DNA from: Pollenia angustigena
Lineage: Eukaryota; Arthropoda; Insecta; Diptera; Polleniidae
Assembly (NCBI GenBank): GCA_930367215.1
Contig: OV884057.1
Coordinates: 207,395,621-207,459,620, forward strand
Length of the DNA stretch: 64,000 bases
Direction of reading: 5' to 3'
The stretch's first letter is position 1, and every line of letters begins with the position of its first letter. The translations under genes were made by a program, and so were the position numbers. This document shows, piece after piece, positions 1 to 12,236 of the stretch. Under the pieces are notes generated by a model. The model saw nothing but the letters and a program-made list of their open reading frames with translations, was not told the DNA's origin and made no database searches.

Positions 1-240
1 TACATAACAACATACAAAATTCAACATATCGTGTAGACACAAAAATTGTATGCTAACTTATATGTTGAAATATCATTTGCTGGTATATGATGAATTTGAA
101 AAATTTGGTATTTTCAGCATATCGTCTAGACACCTAACATATTGAATATGCTGATAGACCCATTTTTTATTATTTTTAAGCATATTAGTGTAAGCATACA
201 TTTGCTAATTCAACATATCGTCTAGACTTAGCTTAAGGAA
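1..240. repeat. 94-bp tandem motif
   Basis: The motif CATATCGTCTAGAC (first copy CATATCGTGTAGAC) recurs near 25, 119 and 213, a regular spacing of about 94 bp. The sequence between copies is AT-rich and diverged, with partial inverted versions of the motif. The array may continue to the left of the window. No coding potential is visible. Confidence 0.55.
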
Positions 241-1324
241 TAGAACAGGTTTATAAAAGTTTTATGAAACTAATTTTGTATGAACATTTGTTTAATAAAC
301 CTGTTTTATTTTTATGAAAAAACAATTTCAACATCAATTTCAGTCGCATTTATATTTAAGCCTAAAAGCTCATAAATGGAAAACATTTTTATATGAAAGT
401 GTTTAATGTTTGTACAGTATTTAAATTTAACTGAAAATGTGATTCCTCCTCTTAAGCAAAACTCTTATTCGTATACACCTTAAAATTACTTTTAATCTTC
501 TTAGACTCTGTCACATGTAATTTTATTTTCTTCTATTTTCAGTTTATTTGATATGTTAAGTTTTTCTGATGTTTTCTTACTGTCTTTATTTTGTTTGCTA
601 TTTTTTTTATTTTAAGTTGAAGAACAGAAAGATTTTTGATTTCCTTTTAAGTTGCTTTCATTCTATTTGTAGATTTTTCAGGTTTTTTTTTCTTCTTATT
701 TTTCTGTTAAGTAGATTGTTTGTAAGTGATTTGAACTTTAAGATAAGATTCATGCTAAAAATGTTGTTATAAAGTACCAACATGACTGCTTTTTAGTACT
801 TTGCTTTTATACCTTTTGCATTAACAAATGTAATGGGTTTTTGTGTGTTTGTTTGTCTGTCTGAAAGAAGATTTACCAGAAATGTGTATGATTGTTTGTA
901 TAACTGCAAAAATATCTTGTTTACTAATGTACTGGAACATTTTGGTAGCTACACGTTCATATTAAGAGCTTAAAAGTTGTGTTCTTTTTTTTTAATTAAA
1001 TAGAAAAAATGACACCGGCTTTAATTATTAAGGGTCAGACAGAAGCTTTCATGATTGCCATGAAAATAAAAGAGGATCTTGGTTATTTTTGAACCGATTA
1101 TTTTGGGCTCCTGGAGTGCTGGGCTCAACGCAAAGATAATTTTGGCGAAAAAAAAATATTATTTTGGATCTTTTGTTAAATAAGTATGTAAAATGTGAAA
1201 TTTTGAATTTGACCTGTAAGGCCTTTGTCAAAAATGAAGCTAACGCACATTTATTGAATCACTTAGCGCAGAAATGGAACTACTGACATTTACATCATGT
1301 ACTTTCTTTGAGTATTGCTACACA
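241..1324. other. AT-rich DNA without recognised gene
   Basis: Low-complexity AT-rich DNA with homopolymer runs. The few open frames are short, leucine/phenylalanine-rich by composition and match nothing I recognise. I see no repeat boundary or RNA gene here. Confidence 0.4.
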
Positions 1325-1481
1325 GAAAGAAAAACACTCTGGATAAATTAAGTATTTTATACTTAGTTAAAGTACGAGTCGTACTCAAAAATCCAAGAAC
1401 GAATAACACTAACACGTACTTCAGACAATCCTTAATGGGATTACTTTCGAAAATCAATCACGCAATTTCTTAAAATAAGTA

Positions 1482-2359
1482 ATGGGTGATTTTTTAAGAG
1501 CTATAGGAAAGTTTAAAAAAAACACATAAAATTCTGAAAAATTCATAAAATCTTTATTTGAATCGATAGTACGGTCCATATAATTTAATGTTTGAAGATT
1601 ATTTCATGCAAATGTTGACCGTGACTGCGCCTCAAATGGTCCATCCGCTTAGGCCAATTTTGGCATATTCTTTCCAACATTTCGGCCGGTTTCTCATGAA
1701 TAAATGCTTCAATGTTGTCTTCCAATGCGTCAATTGAAGCGGGCATGTGTGTATAGACATGAGCTTTAACATAGCCCCACAAAAAATAGTCTAAAGGCGT
1801 TAAATCACACGATCCAGGCGGCCAAACTCGCCTCTCAATTAGTCCATTGTTAAGCGTGCTGTGTGCCATGTGGCACCGTCTTGTTGAAACGTCAAGCTCT
1901 TGCATTTTGGGCAAAAAAAGTTGGATATCATCTCACGGTAGTGCTCACCATTCACAGTTACGTTACGATTCGCATCATCTTAGAAGAAGTACAGTCCAAT
2001 GATGCCACCAGCCCATAAACCGCACCAAACTGTGACTTTTTCTGGATGCATTGATAGCTCTTGCAATGCTTCTGGCTGATCTTCACTCCAAAATCGACAA
2101 TTCTGCTTTTAATAACGTATCCATTGAGCCAAAAATTAGCTGACCATAAAAGGGAAGAAGCGCCCGATGAACTTTTTTAACAGAGCACGCATTTTGATAA
2201 TAAAATTCAATAATTTGCAATCGTTGTTCGTTTGTAAGACGATTCATGGGTAAATTATAGACCAAACTGAAGATGTTTGACAGTGAAACAAAACACGAAA
2301 CGTGCGTCAGCTGTTTAAACCAGTGTTGCCAAAAAAATAATAGCTAAAAAATCACCCGA
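1482..2359 (-). mobile_element. mariner-like element, internally deleted
   Basis: An 878-bp element with imperfect terminal inverted repeats (ATGGGTGATTTTTTAAGAG at the left, the complement of AAAAAATCACCCGA at the right). It is flanked by TA at 1480-1481 and 2360-2361, the hallmark Tc1/mariner target duplication. Mariner-type elements are normally about 1.3 kb, so roughly 400 bp are missing, between the helix-turn-helix and catalytic parts. It lies inside dispersed repeat P. Confidence 0.85.
1585..2265 (-). pseudogene. mariner-like transposase remnant
   Basis: Cut-and-paste DDE/D transposase remnant. The N-terminal piece (2265-2083) begins near MNRLTNEQRLQIIEFYY, a helix-turn-helix recognition domain. 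Around 2083-1914 a frame reads EHYREMIS. The C-terminal piece (1914-1585) carries WPPGSCDLTPLDYFLWGYVK, which holds the last catalytic Asp and the signature of insect mariner-like transposases. The pieces lie in different frames with stops, and the segment linking the DNA-binding and catalytic domains is lost. It cannot make an active enzyme. Confidence 0.85.
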
Positions 2360-2864
2360 TACAAAATTTTTTACGTTGGTAGGCCACTCTGAGAGTAAAA
2401 TTATAAAGTGAGCGTTTCAATCTCATTTAACTTATCAAAGTTTGTTGAAGGCACTACAACAACACCACAGAAGTGGCTAAAAAACGATTTGCTTATTGTG
2501 TGTAGAAACAACAAAAACAACAGAACAAGACGAAAACATATTATTTTCATGTTTAAAACGTAAAATTGAGAGCTCTTGCTTCTCATTTAGTTTATAATTT
2601 CTGTTAATTTTTTAAAGTAAAAACCATATCCGGAATGATGCTTTATAATGTTTTATAATTAAAATTCTGTCAGTTGTCAAACTCGTATGTAAATCAATCA
2701 TAACAAAATTCTACTTATAATTTCACTTTTGGTTGGTTTCTAGTACGAATTCGGGATTGAATCAACTTTATAATACTTGAATCAAGTTCATTTTGAGATT
2801 TATTCAATAGGTTTACATAAATCAATCTCATCTTAGGATTATTTCAAGGTCGAATTCAACTTCT

Positions 2865-4890
2865 TCTCAACATACATATTGGGGCTCCAGACTTATTAGA
2901 CCCAGAGGAAATTAGCTATACAATACCGAAACTGCAAATAATTTTGATGTCGTATCGAGTGGTGAGCCTACCTATTGACCAACCGACTTCAACAAGCTAC
3001 CAGACTTTATTGACTTTGCTGTAATTAAAAACATCAAGCGCGATCAGGTACTAGTTAGTTCCTCCTATGATCTATCGTCTGATCATTCACCTTCAAGCCT
3101 TTATTTCCTATCCAAACAGAAACACAAATTGGTTAAAGTATAAAATGTATGTGAGCTCTCACCTATCACAGTGCATTCCCCTAAAAAATTCATCTGACAT
3201 CCGATGTCGACCGATTTACAGAAGCCTTGGATTCTGCAGCAAGAAATGCAACCCCAATCAAGCGGACAATTAATCGTGCTCCTTACAATACATCGACGGA
3301 TATAGAGACCCTTATCAGAGAAAAAAGGAAATTAAGGAGACAATGGCAAAACAGTCGTTCCCCAACCTCTAAGGCCCAACTACAATTATGCCTGACAACT
3401 CTTCGCAATAAATTGAGACAGAACTACGAGTCTGCATTAGAAGGCTATTTAAACAGCCTAGATGCCACAAAAAACTCGAATATAAAATGCCCTATAACCC
3501 AATAGTCTCCATTAAGACTAGAAAACCGCACTTGGGCCAAAAACACAAATGAAGAATTAAACGTCTTCGCGGGCCACCTTGAGAAAGTTTTCACGCCACA
3601 TGATGCACATACTTATTCCTGTCGTCCAATCATTCTGATAAGGTAAACCATCCAATAAAATTTAACATAACTCAAGTAAAATCTGCAATAGAAAAAGTGA
3701 ATATTAAAAAATCTCCCGGACCTGACCGCATCACAGGGTCAATGAAAAGAAACTTACCATCGTCTGCTTCTAGAATCTTGCTGCTCATTTTTAATGCTAT
3801 ATTAAGAGTCGGATACTTTCCATCCTCATGGAAGAGGTCTGTAATTGTTATGATTTCCAAGCCAGGAAAAGATGCTAGCCAGGTTGCGTCCTACATGCCG
3901 ATTAGCTTATTATCAATCCTAAAAAGGCTTTTCGAAAAAATATTCGTTTTTAGTATAACTCCTCATCTAAATGAGCACGACATCATCCCGGATCGCCAGT
4001 TCGGATTCAGAGCGAAACATGGTACAATAGAACAAGTGCATAGGATTGTCACCCTAATTAGATCGGCGTTTGAGCAAAAGCAATACTGCTCAGCCTTGTT
4101 TATAGACATTTCCCAAGCATTTGACAAAGTTTAGAGTGTTGGGCTACTCATCAAAATAACACGAATGTTTCCTCAAAACACTCACAAGCTTTTGGAGAGC
4201 TATCTAACTGGCAGAACATTCATAGTAAGATAGCAAGATAAATACTCCCCCCTCAAGAAAATTACTGCCGGTGTGCCGCAAGGCAGCATATTAGGACCGC
4301 TACTATATATAATATACAGAGCGGATATTCCAACGAACCTGAGCACGCATACCTCTACATTTGCAGACGACACAGCATTTATTAGCGTTAACCATGACCC
4401 AAAAGTCGCATCGCAAAATCTACAGTCTCACATCGTGGACAAATGGAAAGTAAAGGTTAATCCGGCTAAATGTGCTCACTTTACTTTCACTCTCAGAAGA
4501 CAAACGTGCCCAGCAGTCAAAATAAATGACATCAGTGTTCCGGTAAAAAATTATATAAAATACTTGGGAATTTATATTGATAGACGATTGATGTGGTGAC
4601 GTCATATTAAAGCGAAAATAACGGCTATGAAACTTAAAGCTGCTCAACTACATTGGCAAACTTCTCTTAAGACAACAAAATTTTCTTACTCAAGTCCATC
4701 ATAAAACCTGTATGGACATATGGCATTAAATTATGGGGTACTGCATGCGCATCTAACATCTAAGAGCTTCAAGGAAGACGGTCTAGAATATTACGACAAA
4801 TTGTCTGTGCCCCATGGTATATACGTAATGATATTATCCGCAGAGATCTCAACGTCCCACTATGGGATTTCTGCTGCAAAAAAGGCATTT
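2865..4890 (+). pseudogene. Jockey-group LINE ORF2 remnant (copy 1)
   Basis: A 5'-truncated, mutated non-LTR retrotransposon ORF2, homologous along its length to the open frame at 44248-46920. It starts inside the endonuclease domain (WGSRLI-like near 2880). It then covers the linker (3227-3505) and reverse transcriptase, with KSPGPDRITG at ~3710, FGFRAKHGTIEQVHRIV at ~4005 and LFIDISQAFDKV at ~4100 followed by a TAG where Trp is expected. PQGSILGPLLY (~4275) and the catalytic FADDTAF (~4360) follow. Several frameshifts and stops break it. The extreme C-terminus and 3' UTR are absent here. Confidence 0.88.
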
Positions 4891-5470
4891 TTTGACTATT
4901 ACTTTTAAAAAATCTAATGATGCTATTTTAAAGAGAAGAGTCTGGCAAACCAAAAACTGCATTTCTTTTAAGATATATGTATATATATTCTTAGAAAAGA
5001 TCGGTTGAAATAAGGTTAATGTTGTGAAAGGTAAATATATGGTAATTTTGTTAAAATTCAGAGATTTATATATCGAAGATGTTTCGAGCGGAAAAATCTG
5101 GGTGTCGACTTTATTTAAGTCCAAAGTCTTGTTTTTAATTTAAAGGAAAAGAAAAAGTTATTGCATACATAGTTTGGGAGATATGAGTGCATCAAAATTG
5201 TCCTTAAAAATTCAGCATTGGCTGTTTTTGTTGGAGAAAAAGTCAGTTAGCTCGGTTTACCTCCGTGCTCTCAGTATAACGAAATTAAAGGTAAAAGGCT
5301 CTTCTTTCTAAATAGTCAAAAAAATTCACCAACTTTTGTCAATCTTTTAAAAAAATCAAAATTTAGTAAAAAAAAGTCACGAATATTGCACCCTAGTATT
5401 TGTAATAAAAAAGTTTTGCATACCTTTAGGCTTAACGGTTTAAAGAAATTTGAGTTATTAATTATAACAT
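4891..5470. other. Unannotated AT-rich DNA
   Basis: No gene, repeat end or RNA structure that I can support. The open frame on the minus strand at 4849-5124 has no recognisable family features and partly overlaps the LINE remnant. Confidence 0.35.
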
Positions 5471-5650
5471 GCAGTCTACAACTGACATGAAATGCTTAAC
5501 TTTAACACTAATATGATGCTAGCGTTAGGTATAGACTCATCATATTAGAAGTTTTCTCATGTTATAACACGGTTGTTAATGCAAATGTTTTAACAACGCT
5601 TTTATAACTTCAAGTTATAACAGCAAATCATGTCAGTTGTAGACGGGCAG
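5471..5650. mobile_element. Hairpin MITE H1
   Basis: A non-coding palindromic element. The left arm GCAGTCTACAACTGACATGA pairs with the right arm TCATGTCAGTTGTAGACGGGC. More AACTTTAACAC/GTTATAAC-type palindromic sequence lies inside. The right cap reads TTACTGCC on the minus strand, shared with hairpins H2-H5 in this window. No ORF is present, so mobility would need a transposase supplied in trans. Confidence 0.6.
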
Positions 5651-5860
5651 TAACAACAATTTCTTAATAAATTGTTGACAAATGTTTTTAAAAGTGAATA
5701 AGATTAAAAAATAATAAACAAAATAATATGTTTTAATAAAAGAAAATGTATAGAAGAAAACCGCTTAAATTGAAAACAAAATTTGCAACCAGTAAACAGT
5801 TAACGTTAATAAATAAATAATAATAAATATTGTAATAAAATTTAAAATATAATTCTAAAA

Positions 5861-6055
5861 ATGATTTTATTTTCTGTGTCATATAGTGAATTGTGCCCGG
5901 AACTTATTGATGGTGGTAGCAATGTCAATTTGTTAACAAATTTTATAAAACAGGAAAACTCGGTTATTGATGAAATTGAAATAGTGAAAAAGGCAGTTCA
6001 AAAAAAGGTTTTTGGTAATTTTTTAAATCGTTGGGGAGAAGCGCGACTTGGTTAG
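5861..6055 (+). CDS. Short unassigned ORF (64 codons)
   Basis: Opens with ATG in frame and has non-repetitive, protein-like composition, including a Glu/Lys-rich stretch near residues 30-50 and FLNRWGEARLG at the C-terminus. I do not recognise a family. It lies 47 bp upstream of the Transib C-terminal scrap at 6102, in a TE-rich context, so it is more likely a piece of a decayed element than a host gene. Confidence 0.25.
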   Translation: MILFSVSYSELCPELIDGGSNVNLLTNFIKQENSVIDEIEIVKKAVQKKVFGNFLNRWGEARLG

Positions 6056-6101
6056 AAAGTAAATACATCTTTAAAAAATAAATTAATTAAAAATAATTTA
6101 T

Positions 6102-6236
6102 TTTGAATATAATGAAATTTCTTTTCATCGTTTGCTTGAGTCGTCCGATCCATATATTAGTAGCTTAAGACGTCAACCTCATAAGAATATTGTAGAATTG
6201 GATGATGTGTTTAAAGATATGATAGTTAATGAATAA
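6102..6236 (+). pseudogene. Transib transposase C-terminal fragment
   Basis: A frame ending at TAA 6234-6236 reads NEISFHRLLESSDPYISSLR and continues for about 20 more codons. The FHRLL-SSDP-ISS signature sits just downstream of the catalytic Glu in Transib transposases. It matches the NNMMDVFQRSMDSSDPLISS stretch of the intact Transib at 49340-51428. No matching upstream transposase domain is visible nearby, so this is a tail-only relic of a different Transib lineage. Confidence 0.65.
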
Positions 6237-6320
6237 AATGCATTTCTTTAATTAAATATTACTAGTATTTTCAATGAGAATTATATTTATACGAAATTTG
6301 TTCATTCAGGTTACATAAAA

Positions 6321-6960
6321 GACGACGCATTTCAACCAAAATTGTTAGTTTTTTCTTTTATCAATTATTACGCCAAATTTAATCAAATTCTATTGACAAT
6401 TGCGCCCTATACATTGAAAAGAAAATTACGTGGAATAATGGGGGTCCATGGAAGGTACCACTAGGAGTCGACGGATTTCAACCAAAATTTATGGTGCTCT
6501 TTTTTAGATCAACTTATGCACATCTGCTAAATTTTATCAAATTCCGTTGCGAATTGCGGCCCATACGTTGAGAAGAAAAATAAGCAAAAAAATTGGGGTC
6601 CAAGGGAGGTACCCCTAGGAGTCGACGGACTTCAACCAAAATTTGTAGTGCTCTTTTTTAGATAAACTTATGGACATCTGCTAAATTTTATAAAATTCCG
6701 TTGCGAATTGCGGCCCATACATTGAGAAGAATAATAAGCAAAAAAAAAAATGGGGGTCCAAGGGAGGAGTCGAAAGGAAAGGAGTCGACGGATGTCAACC
6801 AAAATTTGTAGTGCTCTTTCTTGGATCAACTTATAAACGTGTGCCAAATTTCGTAAAATTCTATGAAGAATTGCGACCTATACATTGAGGACAAAAATTC
6901 GTGGAAAAATGGTGTTCCAAGGGAGGTACCCCAAGGAGTCCACGGATTTTCCAAAGGCAT
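6321..6960 (+). repeat. ~154-bp tandem repeat, about four units
   Basis: The phrase GTCGACGGATTTCAACCAAA and variants recurs at 6321 (GACGACGC), 6467, 6621, 6784 and 6938 (GTCCACGG), a spacing of 146-163 bp. Each unit carries GGGGTCCAAGGGAGGTACC just before the phrase and AATTGCGGCCCATACATTGA within it. One extra partial unit lies at 8648-8700. It is non-coding and looks like a minisatellite, perhaps the internal repeat of a larger element. Confidence 0.8.
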
Positions 6961-8190
6961 AAATATAACACACACACATACAGTCACTGACAAACGATAC
7001 AATGAAACAAATTTGTTTGATGATGATGATATAAAAGGCAATACCACAAACAGGATATTCTTCATTCAGTGGTGTTCATTTCAAACGAATACAGTGTCTC
7101 CAGGTGTGTGAAACAAAAAAAAAAGAACAATTACAAGTTTAAAAAATTCTGTTTTTTTTTTTATTATAAAAGAAAAGCAAAAAATAGCTACAGGTGTCAA
7201 GTGTCACTAACAAGTGTTTTAAAGTTTTGATTTGAAAAGAAGTGAGTTGGATTGGTCAATCTTTTATTTTTTTCTCCTGTTATTTTAAAAGAAACCACGT
7301 AACTTCTGTTAAAAAAGGCATAAGAAAATTTTAAGAATAAACTAAAAAAATATTGTAATTAAAAATTAAAAAAAAACATTAAGTAAGAAATCGTTTTGCG
7401 TATACAATTACCAATTTCATTTTAAATACATACTTTAAATCTGTTATCAGTTATTCAAAATATTTAAGAAATTTCAAAATTTTTTTTAATTTTGACAGCG
7501 TTAAAATCTTATGACTGTAATTTTACGTAAATAACGGCGTATGTCCTTTTTCATTTATGTGTGTCAATAATGCCAAATTTTATTATATTAAAAGCTTTGT
7601 ATTGGGATCAAATGATTCTTCAGTATAACCAAAATTTATTTGAATATTTGTCAAAAAAAAAAAAAAAATAAATTTCATTTTTATTAAAATATTTATCAAC
7701 ACTACTGAAGTACGTCTTATCAAAGCCTTTAAAAACAATAATTTCTTTATAACGCCCAGTTACGACAAATACTATTATTTTCTTTAAATTTGTGTATTTC
7801 CTGCCTCAACTAATTCTAAAAAAAAAAAAAAATATTTTCGATTTTGTTTTAATGAAAATATCCGTCGGAAAACAATTGCATCGCATGAACGATGAAACGT
7901 AGGACGTAGATACGTTGTCAAATTAAAACGTATAATATTTTAATTATTTTAATGTTTATTTAAAAATTGAATAAAAGAAGAGAAAAAAAAATAAGAACTT
8001 TAAAAAATTTGAAATTTTTTACATTATAAAAAAAAAAATAACAAAAGACGGTTACGACGGATTGTGTGTTTATGGAGAGGATTTTAACGTTTTTAAAACG
8101 AAGCACCGAACTTTTTAAAAGATGTTTTTAACAACTAGAATCTGGGAATTTTTCCATTTGTAAAACCTTTTCTTTAGCTTCACTTCGGAA
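6961..8190. other. AT-rich spacer between repeat arrays
   Basis: Long A/T homopolymers and short AT-rich stretches dominate. I see no ORF with family features, no TIR and no RNA gene. The segment separates the 154-bp array from the 142-bp tandem pair. Confidence 0.35.
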
Positions 8191-8216
8191 AATCAAATCT
8201 TGTAACGTTAATTTAA

Positions 8217-8465
8217 CCGCCTTATACTCAATGCAAATGGATGAAACTTTGCAGGCATACACATTCCCGATGACAATACACGAATACATGGGCGTAGCCA
8301 GGATACAATCTAGGGGGGAGAATTTTTTTTTTTAATTTTTGGTAAAATGATTTTTTGACCGCCTTTTACTCAATGCAAATGGATGAAACTTTGCAGGCAT
8401 ACATATTCCCGATGACAATACACGAGTACATGGGCGTAGCCAGGATAAAATCAAGGGGAAGGCGT
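8217..8465 (+). repeat. 142-bp tandem duplication
   Basis: Two consecutive copies start at 8217 and 8359. Each contains ACTCAATGCAAATGGATGAA, GCAGGCATACA, TTCCCGATGACAATACACGA and ACATGGGCGTAGCCAGGAT. The copies are about 95 percent alike over their first 100 bp and differ in the A/T-rich tail. Non-coding. Confidence 0.8.
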
Positions 8466-8784
8466 TTCTAACAAAAAATTTTTTTAAATGTTCTTATTTA
8501 TAAACTATTTTTTATTATCTAAACATTTTTTCGAATGTTCTTCTGTGAGTTGTGAGTTAAATTTCAATAATAAGCCTTTTATGCAATAATCATAATCATT
8601 ATAATAACGGGCCCGCCAAATAACTTTTTTTTTTTGAAAATGCTATAAGGAAAAATGGTGTTCCAAGGGAGGTACCCCAAGGAGTCCACAGATTTTCAAA
8701 ATTTTTTGTATTTTTCTTTTCTACTTAAATTTAAACATGCGTGCAAAATTTCATAGTTGTAGGATCACTCCTTCTATTTTTTGC

Positions 8785-9105
8785 AGGTTGATGTATGAAG
8801 AAATACCACTGTGCGTCCCCACTATTCAGGAGGAAATTAAAAAATATTCAATTAGCTACATAGATAAACTAATGTCCCACCCTAACTACGTCGCTCGGGG
8901 TCTGCTTCAGTTCGAAGGTCTCCAGAGGCTAAAAAGAACCGATACTTTGAGCCTAACTAGAAGACATTTTTAAAATTTGAATACAGTAGTTAGTGGTTAC
9001 ATTGGTAACAACTAATAAACAACAAGTAGAATTAAGATTTGAACACATATTGTAAATTTCGATAAGAAAGATTCAATAATAAAAAATAAATTAAAAAAAA
9101 AAATT
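8785..9105 (+). pseudogene. Jockey-group LINE 3' tail (copy 3)
   Basis: An open frame to 8973 ends in the Jockey ORF2 C-terminal signature: VPTIQEEIKKYSISYIDKL, SHPNYVARGLL, then RLKR and a stop. It aligns with the end of the ORF2 at 46920 (YLKRLEQHPNPLARNIL, RLRRRDTAALT). A 3' UTR of about 130 bp finishes in AATAATAAAAAATAAATT and an A-run near 9090-9103. It is a dead, strongly 5'-truncated insertion. It overlaps in alignment with the end of the 2865-4890 copy, so it is probably a separate insertion. Confidence 0.75.
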
Positions 9106-10075
9106 AATTCGGGATTAAGTATGGATATGTTAAGTATTTCGCGATTGAATCTTTTGGGTGTAAGGAATCTGTGTAAAAAGTGTCATCTTAGACAACTTAA
9201 AATTAAAATCAGTTCTCCCCTCTAGACCAAAGAACATAAAACTAGCATTTATTATTACTAACTACACGGTTTTTTTGTTATCTAAAAATAAATGTTTTGA
9301 AGTAGTTTCCTTTCTGCACTTAGCAGTTCAATGCCTTTCCGAAGTTTATTCTGCATATATTTTGGCGACTTCAGTATGCAAAAAAAATTTTATGCAAAGA
9401 AAATAGATGGAGGAGGTACTTTATGAAAAATGTTGTTTAATTCAAAAATTTCTTGAAAATCATTAAGACTAGCTAGCAATTTAAAAACTTTTGGAAGCAG
9501 CAGGATTCATTCAAAAGCAAGAGAATTTGTTAACCCACTACTTAATGACAAGAGACGCATGTCCAAAATACTGCTTGACCGCTAAACAGTCGGAAAATTT
9601 AGGAAAAAATGAAAAAAATTAAAGTAATTCTGGATTTTGTAAAAGGTTAGTCCGATTGGAAAAAAATTTCAGGTGGATATTAAGAAATTTTTATATATGC
9701 AAAATACTTGGCAAAGGTACGGCAAAAATATCAAATTTTAGTTTTTGAAGTCTAATATTTTCGAAACTATAAGTGATAAAATATGCATGTTGCAAACTTT
9801 TATATAGACCTCGACTAGTACTGGATTATCCATTAAGTGAGTTGCCAGAGCGGCTGTCAGCAGTTAAAAATCTGTCACCTTAATTATCACTTATTTAGTG
9901 AAAGGCTTGTCATTAACAAATATAGTTAGTATAACAACCGAACAACGCGTAAAATAGTTAACATTTTCTAAAAAAAGTGGTGATTCAAACGTGCCACACT
10001 TTTCGAGCATAACACGGTGATTACGGTTAATAATCGAACTACTGCGCAAGGAATCGGCAAAATTATAACAAAACA
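9106..10075. other. Continuation of repeat P, then unassigned DNA
   Basis: The first 60 bp (GGGATTAAGTATGGATATG, TTCGCGATTGAATC) match 63291-63330 and continue dispersed repeat P. Beyond about 9170 I see only AT-rich sequence with no supported feature. Confidence 0.4.
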
Positions 10076-12105
10076 AGATAGAGTGCTATATTTGGCTGTG
10101 CCAAATCTTTGATACCCTCCACTGACAGTTTAATTATATAAGGAGTGGTATTTACATGGTATGTATTTATTACACTATGCGACAGTCAAAATCGGGATGG
10201 GATGAAACCAACGGGAAATGTTATATCGGTAAAAAAGAATTTATACGTGTTCTGGCGTTTCGCTTGGTCACGTCTAGGAATCGAGATATATCGATTTGAA
10301 AAATGGGCTGAAAAACATCAAAATTTTTATAAAAACGTTAATTTTAGGGCTGCCATACGTCCTATGGATATGACTTATATACCAAAATATCGGAAACTTA
10401 TATATACCCTTTTTACCTTCGGTGAAGGGTATAAAAATATTAATTTTTGAGGATTCAGTATTTCGGTTATAACTCAGCCAGCTTGGACTCGGGGAGATCT
10501 ATGGTTCCCGAAAATGGGTATTTAAAAAAAAAATTTAATTTTGGTCATTACTTTTTTGTATCTGAACCGATTTTTCCGAGTTTTTTATAATATATGTTCT
10601 ACTAAAAATATCCGATATTTTGGTATATAATTCATATCCATAGGAAGTATGGCAGCCCTAAAATTTAGGTTTTTATAAAAATGTTGATATTTTTAGCCCA
10701 TTTTTCAAATCGATATATCTCGATTCCTAGACGTGACCCAGCGAAACGCCGGGAAACGTGTAACTTTTTTTTTACCGATATAACTTTCCCCGGTAGTTTG
10801 AACCCTTCCCGATCACTGACCTCTACCATTTATCGCACAGTGTTAGTAATTAATCTTTAATCGGCATTAAAATTGGTTGCGGCTTAGACCTATATTAAAT
10901 TATTGACCGACAATCAGAAAGTTTTATGCTTTTTTTTAGCAATTTTAAATATCTTGATTAAAATATCATGATTCGTAACAGTTAAAGCCGAACTTAAATG
11001 ATTATCAGGAGGGCAATTTATCATCCTTAAATTCTGCAGAGTGATTTCTGGTATTAAAAACATAAATTTCAATATACATATTTCAAAACAGCGGTGAAAT
11101 AAGTTTAAGCGTTTACAGAGAAATTTCAAAAGGTTGTTGCCAGTTTATTATCAAAATAATTTTTGGGAATACAAAATTTTTATTTTAAAAGATTTTATTA
11201 TTCCTGCTTAATTCCCAATTTTTATTATTGATAAAAACACTGAAATTTATTGTATTGTACGTATAAGACTTATAAGCAACAGTTCTACATGTAACAATAT
11301 CAAAGTTTAAACAAAAACATGAACAATAAACAGTGAGTTTATCTCTTCTTGCATTCCCCACTACAATTGATTCGATTTCTTAAAGAGAATTTTAGAAAGC
11401 GGCTTAATATGGGATCTAAGGTAAATTCTGGTGCGTAAATCACAAAATTCTGGCCAAATGAAACAAAGTTGGAAGAAATTTTACCACAATTTTTATATCT
11501 GCTACGGTTTTAGGCATATTTTATTAATTTACCAGAGTGGGCTTGGTATGGGGCCTAAAGTTAATTATGGACCGATCATCAAGAAATTTATTAGTGCTAT
11601 TTGTAGTCCTATACAACTGTGAAGTACTGAATTCTAATATGATAGCATTATTAATTTCAGTTTTAGGCGTACTAAACTGTTTTCCGGGAGTATGGTTTAT
11701 ATGGGGCCTAGGGTAAATTATTGACCGATCTTCACAAAATTTTACAGTGTGATTTCCAGTCGGATAAAACGAACTTTTCCAAAATCTTATATCATTCCGT
11801 GTGTTGTTCCACCATTTATGTTAGTTTTTGTAACAAAATTATCATTTTTTTCAGGTTTTGATTCATAGCTCTGATCCTACTGAACCGATTTTGCTGAATT
11901 TCAATCCCAAACTGATTATCCTAATCAGGAACAAGGAATTTGACACCAAGCTTGTTAATTTATTTTCAGTTTTTCGAAAGTGAGCATGGTTTCAACAGAC
12001 GGAAAGAAGGTCAGACGGACAAACAGAAGGACAAGTTTTATACAGAATGACAAACTTAGTATCCCTTCATCACAACTAATTGTGGTGGAGGGTATACAAA
12101 TTGAA
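10076..12105. repeat. Old dispersed repeat with internal inverted repeat
   Basis: Starts AGAGTGCTATATTTGGCTGT with GATACCCTCCAC just inside, and ends GTGGAGGGTATAC, so its outer motifs are inverted. A related start is at 15545. Inside, 10180-10395 and 10618-10842 form a long imperfect inverted repeat; shared parts include GGCTGCCATAC and AATCGAGATATATCGATTTG. From about 10870 to 11790 a ~150-bp unit recurs about four times, with the core GGGCCTA..GTTAATTATGGACCGATC at 10880, 11403, 11545 and 11700. GACGGAAAGAAGG and CAGACGGACAAACAG near 11999 are typical of dipteran dispersed repeats. No intact ORF. Confidence 0.6.
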
Positions 12106-12236
12106 GAGACTGGCGTTACAGACGTGGTCAGGCCTGTGCAACATTGTCATATGCGCACTGCCGAAAATATCACTTTTTTAGTGAAAGTATGACTGATAAT
12201 TCGAATTTAACAATTTCACATCTCACAGCGTTTTAA

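Larger units (their letters stand above)
1325..2860 (+). repeat. Dispersed repeat P, copy 1
   Basis: This segment, minus the mariner at 1482-2359, aligns by eye with 62078-63300. Shared landmarks include the AAAGTACGAGTCGTACTC palindrome, an AAAGTGAGCGT stretch, CGATTTGCTT followed by GTGTGTAGAAACAAC, and GAATGATGCT. The 9105-9165 segment (GGGATTAAGTATGGAT and following) looks like the continuation of this copy. That would mean the material at about 2860-9105 sits inside it. Confidence 0.6.
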
